From: Pleomorphomonas diazotrophica
GTDB taxonomy: Bacteria > Pseudomonadota > Alphaproteobacteria > Rhizobiales > Pleomorphomonadaceae
Length of the DNA: 64,000 bases
Assembly (NCBI RefSeq): GCF_002844595.1
Contig: NZ_PJNW01000002.1
Coordinates: forward strand, 124,001 to 188,000
Direction of reading: 5' to 3'
Shown here: in pieces, positions 35,862 through 45,080 of the stretch
Layout: each line of letters begins with the position of its first letter
How positions within the stretch are numbered: position 1 is the stretch's first letter
The notes under the pieces: generated by a model
Databases searched by the model: none
What the model saw: the letters and a program-made list of their open reading frames with translations, nothing else
What the model was told of the DNA's origin: nothing
Made by a program: the position numbers and the translations under genes

Positions 35862-36014
35862 GCTGAGAGTTCAAGCATATTGTCACGGCAACGCTACCAA
35901 GTTCGCAATCAAACCTAGACGAAGGTACTAGCCTTGCTCCGCGCCTCTCCGTAATATCCCGCGCCAATCGGCGGAACAAAACGGGCAATGGCCCGGCATT
36001 GGGAGTGCGTGAAC

Positions 36015-37658
36015 ATGGTCGCGGAGCTGGATCCTATCTTCAAGCGTCTGGAAGCCAAGAAGGCCGAACTGGCTGACCGCCCGATGCGCAAGCTGTTCGC
36101 CGAGGATGCCGGTCGCTTCGACCGCTTCAGCGTTCGTCTCGACGACATGCTGCTCGACTTCTCGAAGAACCGCCTCGACAAGGATGCCTTCGCAACGCTG
36201 ATCGAGCTCGCCAAGGCGGCGGGCGTCGCCGAGCGCCGCGACGCCATGTTCTCCGGCGCCATCATCAACAGCACCGAGAAGCGCGCCGTGTTGCATACGG
36301 CGCTGCGCAACCGCGCCAACACGCCGGTCATCGTCGACGGCAAGGACGTCATGCCCGACGTCAACGAGGTGCTCGGCCGCATCCGCGACTTCGCCGAGGG
36401 CATCCGCTCCGGCAAGATCGCCTCGTCGACCGGTGCCAAGTTCACCGACGTCGTCAATATCGGCATCGGCGGTTCCGACCTCGGCCCGGCCATGGCTACC
36501 ATCGCGCTGTCGCCCTATTGGGGCAATGGCCCGCGCCTGCACTACGTCTCCAACGTCGACGGCGCCCATATCGCTGACACGCTGGCCGGGCTCGATCCCA
36601 AGACGACGCTGTTCGTCGTGGCGTCGAAGACCTTCACCACCTCCGAGACCATGACCAACGCCGGCACCGCCCGCGAGTGGATCAAGCAGCATCTCGGCGA
36701 GGCGGCGGTGGGCGCCCACTTCTGCGCCGTCTCTACCGCGCTCGACAAGGTGGCCGCCTTCGGCATGGACGTGAAGCGCGCCTTCGGCTTCTGGGACTGG
36801 GTGGGCGGCCGCTATTCGGTGTGGTCGGCCATCGGCCTGCCGGTGGCGATCGCCGTCGGCTTCGACAATTTCGTCGCCTTCCTCTCCGGCGCCCATGAGG
36901 TGGACAACCACTTCCGCACCGCGCCGCTCGAGAAGAACATTCCGGTCATCCTCGGCCTTCTCGGCGTCTGGTACCGCAACGTCTGGGGCTTCTCGACCCA
37001 TGCCGTGCTGCCCTACGACCAGCGCCTTTCGCGCTTTGCCGCCTATCTCCAGCAGCTCGACATGGAATCGAACGGCAAGGGCGTGCGCACCGACGGCACG
37101 CCGGTGCCGCGCGCCTCGGGTCCGATCGTCTGGGGTGAGCCGGGCACTAACGGCCAGCACGCCTTCTACCAGTTGATCCACCAGGGCACCGACATCATCC
37201 CGGCCGACTTCCTGGCCGCCGCCGTGCCACACGAGCAGGTGGGCGATCATCATGCCAAGCTCTTGTCCAACGTGCTCGCCCAGACCGAGGCGCTGATGCT
37301 GGGCAAGACGGTGGAAGAGGCCGCTGCCGAGCTGAAAAAGGCTGGCAAGTCGGATGCCGACGTCGCCGCGCTGGCGCCGCACAAGGCCTTCCCCGGCAAC
37401 CGCCCGACCAACACCATCCTCTACCGCACGCTCGACCCGAAGACGCTGGGCCGGCTGATCGCCATCTACGAGCACAAGGTGTTCGTGCAGGGCACCATCT
37501 GGGGCGTCAACTCCTACGATCAGTGGGGCGTCGAGCTGGGCAAGGAGCTCGCCAACCGTCTTCTGCCTGTCCTCAAGGGCGAGGCCGAGCCGGCGGCAAG
37601 CCAGGACGCCTCGACCAAGGGACTGGTTGCGGCCATCAAGGCGCTGCAGAAAGATTGA
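36015..37658 (+). CDS. pgi: Glucose-6-phosphate isomerase
   Basis: A 547-residue isomerase, the usual Pgi length. Signature blocks are [43 protein letters not shown], the catalytic Glu in [16 protein letters not shown] with nearby His, and the Lys in [11 protein letters not shown]. It interconverts glucose-6-phosphate and fructose-6-phosphate. I use ATG 36015, preceded by GGGA; an upstream ATG (35988) is possible. A terminator-like hairpin follows, then pgl. Confidence 0.95.
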   Translation: MVAELDPIFKRLEAKKAELADRPMRKLFAEDAGRFDRFSVRLDDMLLDFSKNRLDKDAFATLIELAKAAGVAERRDAMFSGAIINSTEKRAVLHTALRNRANTPVIVDGKDVMPDVNEVLGRIRDFAEGIRSGKIASSTGAKFTDVVNIGIGGSDLGPAMATIALSPYWGNGPRLHYVSNVDGAHIADTLAGLDPKTTLFVVASKTFTTSETMTNAGTAREWIKQHLGEAAVGAHFCAVSTALDKVAAFGMDVKRAFGFWDWVGGRYSVWSAIGLPVAIAVGFDNFVAFLSGAHEVDNHFRTAPLEKNIPVILGLLGVWYRNVWGFSTHAVLPYDQRLSRFAAYLQQLDMESNGKGVRTDGTPVPRASGPIVWGEPGTNGQHAFYQLIHQGTDIIPADFLAAAVPHEQVGDHHAKLLSNVLAQTEALMLGKTVEEAAAELKKAGKSDADVAALAPHKAFPGNRPTNTILYRTLDPKTLGRLIAIYEHKVFVQGTIWGVNSYDQWGVELGKELANRLLPVLKGEAEPAASQDASTKGLVAAIKALQKD

Positions 37659-37672
37659 TCTTTCCAACAAGG

Positions 37673-37698
37673 CCGGTGGCACCTTGCCACCGGTTGTT
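37673..37698 (+). terminator. Terminator-like hairpin after pgi
   Basis: A perfect 8-pair stem CCGGTGGC/GCCACCGG with ACCTT loop, followed by TTGTT. It is 14 bases past the pgi stop. The T-run is imperfect, so some read-through to pgl is likely. A second dyad (GGCCGG/CCGGCC) lies further on, before pgl. Confidence 0.65.
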
Positions 37699-37894
37699 CC
37701 CCCGGCCGTTGCCGCCAAGGCGCAGCCGGCGGGGATTCCTGCAAGTGTTGTAAGTCGGCCGGTGCCAGCGCCGGCCGATTGTGTATAAGACAAGACAAGG
37801 GGAAAGCTGGCCGGCACGGCATCGTGCATGGACCCTGCCGCCGCGCAGCCGATGACAGCGGCGGCGTCACGGGGTCGCCGATCTGGAGGAAGGG

Positions 37895-38587
37895 ATGTAC
37901 GAGTTTCAGGAGTTCGAGAACGGCGCCGCGCTTGCCGATGCGTTGACCGTCGAGGTCGCCGGTGCGCTGGCCCATACCATCCGCCTGCATGGCAAGGCGG
38001 CGCTGGCGTTGTCGGGGGGCAAGACGCCGGTGCGCTTCCTTGAGGCGCTGTCGCGCTATCGCATGCCCTGGAACGACGTCGTGGTGACGCTGGTCGACGA
38101 GCGCTGGGTGCCCGAGACGCACGAGCGTTCCAATGCCGGCCTAGCTCGCCGCCATCTCCTGAAGGGGCCGCTCAGCAATATCGAGTTCGTGCCGCTCTAC
38201 CGGCCGGTGCCGACGCCCGAGGAGGCGGTGGCCGAGGTGAACAGGGTGATCGCCGACCTGCCGCTGCCGTTCGCTGCCGTCGTGCTCGGCATGGGCGAGG
38301 ATGGCCACACCGCCTCCTTCTATCCGGGTGGCGACAACCTTGCGGCCGCCAACTCGCCGGACTGCAAGGCGCAGGTGATGGCGATGAACGCCGACGGAGC
38401 GGGCGAGCCGCGCATCACGCTTACGCTGCCGCTGCTCTTGGCCGCCGACGAGATCCTGCTGCACATCGAGGGCGCCGAGAAGCGGGCCGCCTTCGAGAAG
38501 GCGGTGGCCGGCGACGACGTGCTGGAGATGCCGGTGCGCAGCCTCCTCAAGTCGGAGAAGTTGGTGAAGGTTCTCTGGTGCCCTTGA
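37895..38587 (+). CDS. pgl: 6-phosphogluconolactonase
   Basis: A 230-residue DevB-type lactonase with LSGGKTPVRFLEALS, VTLVDERWVPETHERSNAGL and LGMGEDGHTASFYPG motifs. It hydrolyses 6-phosphogluconolactone in the oxidative pentose phosphate or Entner-Doudoroff route. zwf and edd are not adjacent. GAGGAAGGG precedes the ATG. Confidence 0.92.
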   Translation: MYEFQEFENGAALADALTVEVAGALAHTIRLHGKAALALSGGKTPVRFLEALSRYRMPWNDVVVTLVDERWVPETHERSNAGLARRHLLKGPLSNIEFVPLYRPVPTPEEAVAEVNRVIADLPLPFAAVVLGMGEDGHTASFYPGGDNLAAANSPDCKAQVMAMNADGAGEPRITLTLPLLLAADEILLHIEGAEKRAAFEKAVAGDDVLEMPVRSLLKSEKLVKVLWCP

Positions 38588-38753
38588 AATCTGATCCGAA
38601 ACTCTACTGAGGCGGGCATCTGGCTTCGAGTTCTGCGCTTCCGGTGCTCACGAACCTCAAGTTCGCTCCGCTCCGGTGCTCGAACTCATCGCCATCTGCC
38701 TCACCTCAGCGAGTTTCAAGCCAGATTTTCAGCGACTCGAACTGATCCCCCTG
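38588..38753. repeat. Palindromic element after pgl
   Basis: A long dyad at about 38598-38716: AAACTC...GAGTTT ends, CTGAGG/CCTCAG next, and an inner core with two related CTTCCGGTGCTCACG and CTCCGGTGCTCG segments. The same outer element is the host of the insertion at 13106-13314. Beyond it, up to the terminator at 38754, I see nothing further. Confidence 0.7.
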
Positions 38754-38779
38754 CGGCCCGGTTTCGACCGGGCCGTTTT
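38754..38779 (+). terminator. Rho-independent terminator
   Basis: A perfect stem CGGCCCGG/CCGGGCCG with a 6-base loop, followed by TTTT. It insulates pgl from the downstream phospholipase-like gene. Confidence 0.75.
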
Positions 38780-38837
38780 GCATTTGCAGCGGGTTGAGTG
38801 GTTCCACCGACCTTCATTGGGAGGCAAGCGGGCGTCT

Positions 38838-38863
38838 CTGTCATAAAACTGAGAAGCTGTCGG
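38838..38863 (+). promoter_or_regulatory. Pho-box-like direct repeats
   Basis: CTGTCAT at 38838-38844 is followed, at 11-base phase, by CTGAGAA (38849-38855) and then CTGTCGG (38857-38863). PhoB sites in alphaproteobacteria are CTGTCAT-type heptamers at 11-base phase. The first heptamer is perfect and the second is weak. Position upstream of a PlcP-like gene supports phosphate control; binding is inferred. Confidence 0.55.
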
Positions 38864-38942
38864 GACAAAAGGAGGTAACGGGAAAGGCGAGTTGCCATCG
38901 ATTCCCGCTCCGGAGAAGATGCGACGAGCATCTTTGTTTGCC

Positions 38943-39746
38943 ATGACGGACGCCAATACTACCCGTAGCCTGAGAGCGTTGTTCCTGTCCGACATTCATC
39001 TCGGAACGCGCGACTGTCAGGCCGATCTTCTGCTGGATTTCATGCGCGTCCACGAGGCGGAGACGATCTATCTCGTCGGCGACATCGTCGATGGCTGGCG
39101 GATGCGCCGCTCCTGGTTCTGGACGCAGAGCCACAACGACGTGGTCCAGAAACTGCTGCGCAAGGCCCGCAAGGGCGCACGCGTCGTCTACATCCCCGGT
39201 AACCATGACGAGTTCCTGCGAGACTATCTCGGCACCCATTTCGGCGGCGTCGAGGTGATGGACCGTTGCCTGCACGAGGCCGCCGACGGGCGCCGGTTCC
39301 TGGTGATCCACGGCGACCAGTTCGACGTGGTGGTGCGGCACGCCCGCTGGCTGGCCTATCTCGGCGACTGGGCCTACGAGACGGCACTGTGGATCAACAC
39401 CTGGCTGAACAGGGCCAGGCGTTCGATCGGCCTGCCTTACTGGTCGCTGTCGGCCTGGGCCAAGCTCAGGGTCAAGAATGCCGTCAACTTCATTGGCGCC
39501 TTCGAGGATGCGCTGGCCCACGAAGCAAAGCGTGTCGGCGCCGATGGCGTCATCTGCGGCCACATCCACCACGCCGTCATGCGCGACATGAACGGCATCG
39601 CTTATGTCAACACCGGCGACTGGGTGGAAAGCTGCACGGCCATCGCCGAGAACCACGACGGCAGCCTCGAAATCATCCGTTGGACGCGCCTCGAGCATGA
39701 GCGTCAGCAGCCCCTGCTGCTGCCGCGCGCCGAGGCCGCGGAATGA
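38943..39746 (+). CDS. plcP: PlcP-like metallophosphoesterase (intracellular phospholipase C type)
   Basis: A 267-residue calcineurin-type phosphoesterase with metal motifs SDIHLG, GDIVDGW, GNHDEF, VIHGDQFD and CGHIHH. It would usually be labelled UDP-2,3-diacylglucosamine hydrolase (LpxH), but it uses GNHD, and its overlap (4 bases) with a glycosyltransferase matches the plcP-agt pair of rhizobia. There PlcP removes the phospho-head group of phospholipids to give diacylglycerol under phosphate limitation. The start is uncertain: ATG 38943 lacks a good ribosome site, and AGGAGG at 38870-38875 could serve TTG 38892 at an unusual distance. Confidence 0.7.
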   Translation: MTDANTTRSLRALFLSDIHLGTRDCQADLLLDFMRVHEAETIYLVGDIVDGWRMRRSWFWTQSHNDVVQKLLRKARKGARVVYIPGNHDEFLRDYLGTHFGGVEVMDRCLHEAADGRRFLVIHGDQFDVVVRHARWLAYLGDWAYETALWINTWLNRARRSIGLPYWSLSAWAKLRVKNAVNFIGAFEDALAHEAKRVGADGVICGHIHHAVMRDMNGIAYVNTGDWVESCTAIAENHDGSLEIIRWTRLEHERQQPLLLPRAEAAE

Positions 39747-40795
39747 CGCGCATCACCGTTGTCACCGATGCCTGGCATCCTCAGGTCAACGGCGTGGTTC
39801 GCTCGATCGAGCGGACCAATGCCGAACTCATTGCCATGGGCGCCGAGGTCACCATGGTGACGCCCGACCTGTTCCGGACCATTCCGCTGCCGAGCTACCC
39901 GGAGATCCGGGTCGCCATCTCCACCTACCGACGCGTGGCGAGGGAGATCGAACGCGGCCAGCCGTCCTACGTTCATATCGCCACAGAGGGGCCGCTCGGC
40001 CTCAAGGCGCGTAAATGGTGCCGCCGGAACGGCATGCCCTACACGACGAGTTACCACACCCGCTTTCCCGAGTATGTGGCGGCGCGGCTGCCAGTGCCCG
40101 AGTCCTGGCTTTATGCCCTCGTGCGCCGCTTTCACAACGGCGGCGCCGGCTGCATGGTGGCGACCGACACGCTGGCCGCCGAACTGTCGGCCCGTGGCTT
40201 CCGCAACCTGATGCGCTGGGGCAGGGGCATCGACGCCGATCTCTTCCGCCCGCGTCCGGCCGAGCCCGGGATGTTCGACCATCTGCCGCGGCCGATCTTC
40301 ATCAATGTCGGGCGCGTCGCCGTGGAAAAGAACCTCGAAGCCTTCCTGGCGCTCGACCTGCCGGGCTCCAAGGTGGTGGTGGGGGACGGTCCGCAGCGGG
40401 CCAGCCTCGAAAAGCGCTATCCCCAAGTCCATTTCGCCGGCATCATGATTGGCGAGGAACTGGCCCGTGCCTATGCCTCGGCCGACGTCTTCGTCTTTCC
40501 GTCGCGCACCGACACCTTCGGAAACGTGCTCCTGGAAGCCCTGGCCTCGGGCCTGCCGGTCGCTGCCTATCCAGTGATGGGGCCGCTCGACATTCTCGGC
40601 GACAGCGACGCCGGCATTCTCGACGAGGATCTTCGGGCCGCCTGCCTCGGCGCTCTCGAAATCGATCCGGCGGCGGCGCGGGAGCTCGCGCTGTCCTTCA
40701 GTTGGCGACGGGCGGCCAAGCAGTTTCTCGACAATGTCCGGCTTGCCAACGGCGAAACGCTGGACGAGGCGCCTCTCGCGCCGGCGACGGCCTAG
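39743..40795 (+). CDS. Lipid glycosyltransferase, GT4 family (Agt-like)
   Basis: A 350-residue GT-B glycosyltransferase of the GT4 family. N-terminal VVTDAWHPQVNGVVRSI, the middle NVGRVAVEKNLEAFLAL (donor domain start), and SRTDTFGNVLLEALASGLPVAA (the E-x7-E-like site) are clear. It is coupled to the PlcP-like gene by a 4-base overlap; I infer it adds sugar to diacylglycerol to make phosphorus-free glycolipid. A related sulfolipid or polysaccharide enzyme cannot be excluded. Confidence 0.78.
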   Translation: MTRITVVTDAWHPQVNGVVRSIERTNAELIAMGAEVTMVTPDLFRTIPLPSYPEIRVAISTYRRVAREIERGQPSYVHIATEGPLGLKARKWCRRNGMPYTTSYHTRFPEYVAARLPVPESWLYALVRRFHNGGAGCMVATDTLAAELSARGFRNLMRWGRGIDADLFRPRPAEPGMFDHLPRPIFINVGRVAVEKNLEAFLALDLPGSKVVVGDGPQRASLEKRYPQVHFAGIMIGEELARAYASADVFVFPSRTDTFGNVLLEALASGLPVAAYPVMGPLDILGDSDAGILDEDLRAACLGALEIDPAAARELALSFSWRRAAKQFLDNVRLANGETLDEAPLAPATA

Positions 40796-40826
40796 CGCTT
40801 TCAACGCGTCTCGCAGCGAGCTGCCG

Positions 40827-41015
40827 TCAGACGGTCATGTCCACTTGCCTGCCCATGCCGGGTGGGGGAGGGGCGGATGCGGCCGACTCGACGGCTTTGC
40901 TGAGAAGGGCCGCTGCCGATTGTTCCGACTTCAGCGCCATCTTCAACGCCGCGATGCCGATCTCGCTCTTGGCGCCAGACTGCATCATGGTGGCGGCGGT
41001 GGTCGCAACGTCCAT
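40827..41015 (-). CDS. YjfB family putative motility protein
   Basis: A 62-residue protein matching the YjfB family of short motility-associated proteins: it starts MDVATTAATMMQSGAK, has a central helix IGIAALKMALKSEQSAAAL, and a Pro-rich end (PPPPGMG). Role unknown. It lies 45 bases downstream of the CheZ-like gene on the same strand and may share its transcript. Confidence 0.65.
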   Translation of the reverse strand: MDVATTAATMMQSGAKSEIGIAALKMALKSEQSAAALLSKAVESAASAPPPPGMGRQVDMTV

Positions 41016-41059
41016 TTCCGGTACTCGCCTTCCGCTCTGGATGCCAAAGTCCTGTTCTC

Positions 41060-42379
41060 TCAGGAGAACAGCGCCTGCCGTTCCGCCTTGGTCATCTGGT
41101 CAAAGGGATCGTCGGTGTCCTTGCCCTGGCGGACGGTATCCGAGACTTCCTTCAGCGCCTCGATGGCCGTGTCGACGGCTTCAGAGGCGATAGCCAGCGC
41201 TTCGTCGCTCGGCTCGTCGCCGGCCTCCGGCTCGTCCGGCGCAGCTTGGACGGCGTCGAAGTCGATGCTGTCGGCCAGTTCCGCCGCCGTCTTGGGCTGG
41301 TCCTCGGCGGGTTCGATGGCGTCGAAGTCGATGCTGTCGGCGAGGGCAGCAGCGTCCTGCGGCGCGTCCTCGGGTTCGATGGCGTCGAAGTCGATGCTGT
41401 CGGCGAGGGCAGCAGCGTCCTGCGGCGCTTCGTCGGTTTCGATCGTGTCAAAGTCGATGCTGTCGGCGAGGGAGGCAGCGTCTTGCGGCATGTCCTCGTC
41501 GGTCGGAATGGCGTCGAAGTCGATCTGGCCGTCGGCGCCGACCATCGACGGCGCCGTGTCGAGCGCGGTCATGGCGTCGATGCGGTCGAAGTCCATCTCG
41601 TCGATGGCATGATGGGCCACGGCGTCGAGCGCCGCCCGGTCGGCATCGGCATCCTCGACCAGGAGGTCATCGACGATATGCTGCTCGATGCCTTCGCCGG
41701 CCAGCGCCGGGCCGTTGAGCAGGTGGGCGTCGGGACGATGATCGTGGGCATTGACGGCGACGCGCCGGTCGGCCGAGGACTTGTGCACCTCGTCGTCGTC
41801 CATGCCCCAGATCTCGATCATCGCATTGATGCGGTTTTCAAGATAGCGCAGGACCTGCACGACCTTCTGCGTCCGCTGGCCGGTGAGGTCCTGGAACGAG
41901 CAGGCCATGTAGATATTGGTGGTGAGGTTCTCGATCTCGTCGCATAGGGCGTTATCGACGCCGGCCTCGCGCATCGTCCAGGCGAACTCCTGGATCTTCT
42001 CGGCCGAGCCGAGGATTTCCGACGTTGCCGCCTCGGTCTGCTCGACAATGGCGTCGAGCTCGCTGGATGCACGGTCGAAGCGGCTCAGCGGGGTGCGGCC
42101 GTCACTCTTGATCTGGGCGATTTCGAGCTTGGTGCGCTCGATGGCATCCTTCATCTCGCCGATGTCGAGGCGAATGCGATCGGCGTCGGGGCGACGCTCG
42201 CGTCTCAAGAGGGTTTCCAGGCGACCGATGGCCCCCATCACCTGATCGGTATCGGCCGATCGATGGCGCCGGGCGTATTCAAAGAGGAACCAGCGGCCCT
42301 TTTCCGTCTCCATGACGGCGGCCTCGATCGCCTCGTAATCGGATTCGCGCAAGGGCGAGAGGGCTTGCGAATTTTCCAT
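41060..42379 (-). CDS. cheZ: CheZ-like chemotaxis phosphatase with tandem-repeat linker
   Basis: A 439-residue protein, about twice the usual CheZ length. The CheZ four-helix region covers about residues 40-190 and holds the catalytic motif SFQDLTGQRTQKVV with Asp164 and Gln168, which attacks phospho-CheY. Residues 283-379 are an acidic linker with five SIDFDAI-type repeats of 21-22 residues. The C-terminus (MTKAERQALFS) may be the CheY-binding peptide. Start at ATG 42379; the frame is open upstream. Confidence 0.8.
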   Translation of the reverse strand: MENSQALSPLRESDYEAIEAAVMETEKGRWFLFEYARRHRSADTDQVMGAIGRLETLLRRERRPDADRIRLDIGEMKDAIERTKLEIAQIKSDGRTPLSRFDRASSELDAIVEQTEAATSEILGSAEKIQEFAWTMREAGVDNALCDEIENLTTNIYMACSFQDLTGQRTQKVVQVLRYLENRINAMIEIWGMDDDEVHKSSADRRVAVNAHDHRPDAHLLNGPALAGEGIEQHIVDDLLVEDADADRAALDAVAHHAIDEMDFDRIDAMTALDTAPSMVGADGQIDFDAIPTDEDMPQDAASLADSIDFDTIETDEAPQDAAALADSIDFDAIEPEDAPQDAAALADSIDFDAIEPAEDQPKTAAELADSIDFDAVQAAPDEPEAGDEPSDEALAIASEAVDTAIEALKEVSDTVRQGKDTDDPFDQMTKAERQALFS

Positions 42380-42530
42380 ATTTTCGCCGCAGACCCCTTT
42401 GTAGACTAATCGGACCAAGCTACAGGTAAAGTGCCGGCCGAGGACAGGCAAGCGATTCAAATCCGCGAGCTGCCATCATCGGTGCGAATCCTTCACAACG
42501 AGTTTATTCCGAGTTGCTCCGTTGACAAGA

Positions 42531-43730
42531 ATGATCGGGCGCTTTGCCCCCGCCTATTTGATGAGCGCCTTCTACGCCATCGCCTTCTTCGTCAATGGAG
42601 TGATGACCCCGTTCTTTCCGGTTCTGTTGCAGGTCAAGGGACTGAGCGGCGAACAGATCGCCTTCGTGCTGGCGACGCCGCAGGTCATGCGCATGTTCAC
42701 CATGCCGGTGGTCAGCGGCCTGTCGGACCGGGCGGGCGACCGGCGCCACGTGATGGCCGGCGTCATCGGCCTGACGCTCGGCTTCGCCCTGCTGTTCGGC
42801 ATCGCCAAGGGCGACGTCACGGTCATGGCGGTCGGCGCAGTCCTCCTGGTGCTGTCCTACTGCGTCGGACCGCTTGCCGACGCTTTCGCCATGATCATGG
42901 ACCGCCACGGCCTCGGTGAATACGGCAAGATGCGGCTCTGGGGCTCGGTTTCCTTCATCCTGGGCAATGTCGTCGGCGGCTATGCCATGGATCATTCCGG
43001 GTCGATGGCGGTCTATCTCCTGGTGCTGTTCGGCTTTGCCATCGCCATGGTGTCGACGGTGGCTATTCCACCACCGCCGCCGGCCGCCGCCCAATCCTCG
43101 GCCGCGGCGCTCACCGTGCTGCGCAAGCCGGCCTTCCTCGCCGTTCTGCTCGGGCATGCGGTCAACCAGGCGGGGCATGCCGCGCTCTACAGCTTCGGCA
43201 CCATCCTCTGGCGCGCCAACGGCTTTTCCGACTTCACCATCGGCATCTTTTGGGCCATTGGCGTCATCGCCGAGATCATCCTGTTCGCGCTGGCTGGGCG
43301 AATGTTCCGCGTCGTCTCGCCGCTGAAGCTGATGGCCGGCGGCGCGACGATTGGCTGCCTGCGCTGGCTGCTGTTCTCGCTGGATCTGCCGCTGTTGCCG
43401 ACGCTCGTCTTGCAGGTGATGCACGCCGGCTCCTTCGCGCTCGCCCATATCGGCCTGATGCGCTTCCTGCGCGAGGTGGTGCCGACCGAGCGCGCCGCCT
43501 CGGCGCAGGGCACCTTCGTCATCTTCAACGGGCTCGCCATGGCGCTCGGCACGGCGCTGGCCGGACGCTTGGTGCCGGCGCTCGGCTCGGACGTCTATGT
43601 GGTGATGTCGATCTTCCCCATCCTCGGCCTGATCATCCTGACGGCGGCCGGCGGTGGCGCAAGGCGCCTGCCGGCCCATGATGCGACGATCACCGTCACC
43701 GCTGGAGGCGAAGCCGCTGCCCGGGGGTGA
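42531..43730 (+). CDS. MFS transporter, HsrA/phenylpropionate-type
   Basis: A 399-residue transporter with about 12 helices, related to the MFS_1-like group (3-phenylpropionate permease family). The N-terminal helix has YAIAFFVNGVMTPFFPVLL, followed by LSDRAGDRRHVM and a conserved GKMRLWGSVSFILGN. Substrate unknown; a TTG at 42522 is an alternative start. Its stop TGA touches the stop of the convergent epimerase gene with no gap (43730/43731). Confidence 0.82.
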   Translation: MIGRFAPAYLMSAFYAIAFFVNGVMTPFFPVLLQVKGLSGEQIAFVLATPQVMRMFTMPVVSGLSDRAGDRRHVMAGVIGLTLGFALLFGIAKGDVTVMAVGAVLLVLSYCVGPLADAFAMIMDRHGLGEYGKMRLWGSVSFILGNVVGGYAMDHSGSMAVYLLVLFGFAIAMVSTVAIPPPPPAAAQSSAAALTVLRKPAFLAVLLGHAVNQAGHAALYSFGTILWRANGFSDFTIGIFWAIGVIAEIILFALAGRMFRVVSPLKLMAGGATIGCLRWLLFSLDLPLLPTLVLQVMHAGSFALAHIGLMRFLREVVPTERAASAQGTFVIFNGLAMALGTALAGRLVPALGSDVYVVMSIFPILGLIILTAAGGGARRLPAHDATITVTAGGEAAARG

Positions 43731-44711
43731 TCAGCCCCAGAGGTCGGGGTAGGGCGGGTGGACGATCGAGCCGGAGAACATCAGGCCCGGCAGGCGGTCG
43801 CGGGCCAAGAGAAGCGGGCCGTCGATGTCGGCATATTGGGCGCGCTGGGCGGCGACGAAGGCCGGTGCCATGGCGAGCGAGCTCGATACCATGCAGCCGA
43901 CCATGACGATCAGCCCTTCCTCCTCGGCGGCGGCGATCATGTCCAGTGCCTCGGTGAGGCCACCGGTCTTGTCGAGCTTGACGTTGACGGCGTCATAGCG
44001 GCCGACCAGCCGCTTGATGTCGGCCGAGGTATGGGCGCTCTCGTCGGCGCAGACCGGCACCGGCCGCTTGGCTTCGATGAGATAGTCGTCGGAGTCGGCC
44101 GGCAGCGGCTGCTCGATCATGGCGACGCCGAGTTCGATGCAGGCCTCCATCATGTCGGGGAACATCTCCGGCGTCCAACCTTCGTTGGCGTCGACGATGA
44201 TGCGGCTCCTCGGCGCGGCCCGGCGGATGGCGACGAGACGCTCGCGGCCGCCGTCGCCCCCGAGCTTCACCTTCAGCGTCGGCCGGTCACTGGCCGACCT
44301 GGCGGCCGCAGCCATGGCCTCGACGCTGTCGAGCGAGATGGTGAAGGCGGTGTTGACCGGTTCGAGCGGCGGCAAGCCGAGAAGATGGGCGACGCCGCGC
44401 TGGGTCGCCTTGGCTTCGAGGTCGATCAGCGCACAGTCCAGGGCGTTTCGAGCGGCGCCGGGGGCGAGCGTGTTGCGCAACGCAAAGCGGTCGCCGCCCT
44501 TCTCGATGAAGTCGCGGGCGCTTTCAATCTCAGCGATGACGCTGTCGACGGACTCGCCGTAATGGGCGTAGGGGACGCCTTCGCCACGCCCCGATACGGC
44601 GCCCTCGCTGATGCTGGCCACCACCACGACCGCCTCCGTCTTGGAGCCGCGGGAGATGGTGAAGGTGCCGGCGATGGGAAACCTCTCGACGGCTATGCTG
44701 AGCTTACGCAA
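43731..44711 (-). CDS. L-Ala-D/L-Glu epimerase-type enolase superfamily enzyme
   Basis: A 326-residue enolase-superfamily enzyme of the dipeptide epimerase group. Catalytic Lys in the LKVKLGG motif, metal ligands Asp in VDANEGW, Glu in EQPL and Asp in CADESAH, and the second Lys in NVKLDKTGG are all present. It epimerises Ala-Glu dipeptides released from peptidoglycan, or a related dipeptide. I choose a TTG start at 44711 because GAGG lies 5-6 bases upstream and the frame beyond has no family sequence; ATGs at 44792 and 44822 are alternatives. Confidence 0.82.
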   Translation of the reverse strand: MRKLSIAVERFPIAGTFTISRGSKTEAVVVVASISEGAVSGRGEGVPYAHYGESVDSVIAEIESARDFIEKGGDRFALRNTLAPGAARNALDCALIDLEAKATQRGVAHLLGLPPLEPVNTAFTISLDSVEAMAAAARSASDRPTLKVKLGGDGGRERLVAIRRAAPRSRIIVDANEGWTPEMFPDMMEACIELGVAMIEQPLPADSDDYLIEAKRPVPVCADESAHTSADIKRLVGRYDAVNVKLDKTGGLTEALDMIAAAEEEGLIVMVGCMVSSSLAMAPAFVAAQRAQYADIDGPLLLARDRLPGLMFSGSIVHPPYPDLWG

Positions 44712-45080
44712 GGCGACCTCACATTGATTTCCGCGCGGATAAGGCGGCTTTGGCCGGTGCCACCGGCGACAGGCCGGGAAACGCCATATCATGGGGACCG
44801 AACAACTGTCCGTTTCGGTCAACTTTGTCCATCAGTTGCTCCACGGACGCCTGGCTGACGCGGTGCGATCATTCTCCCAGAGTAGAGATATCAAGGCGAC
44901 ATGGGAATCCTTAAAGGGGGACCGCTATGTCGAAACCCTTATCTTTGGTCTAGGGTGATGTCACGACTTTGGGAGCGCGCGGACTGCCTTTGAAGGCTGG
45001 CGCCGGCAGGCGAGGCTGATGTATCGTGCACGAGGATGCGGCGCTTCCGGGCGTGGCGCGGGTGTTCGAGGAGCGGCGGC
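44712..45080. other. Intergenic region upstream of mlaE, with a possible short leader ORF
   Basis: About 370 bases between divergent genes. It includes a possible 8-codon leader (44927-44953, MSKPLSLV) with an AAAGGGGG ribosome site at 44913-44920, and a further ATG at 45036 in frame with mlaE. No strong promoter pair, repeat or RNA gene was recognised. The leader is only suggestive. Confidence 0.35.

Noticed and set aside
35928-37829. Minus-strand open frame of about 630 codons over pgi
   Set aside because: Antisense shadow of a clearly conserved glucose-6-phosphate isomerase.
38943-39746. Lipid A enzyme LpxH as the identity of the metallophosphoesterase
   Set aside because: The GNHD motif, the coupled lipid glycosyltransferase and the upstream Pho-box-like site fit PlcP better; LpxH is not excluded completely.
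42440-42490. tRNA-like segment with a GATTCAAATCC stretch
   Set aside because: No acceptor or anticodon stem could be folded around it, and it lies in a short divergent promoter region.
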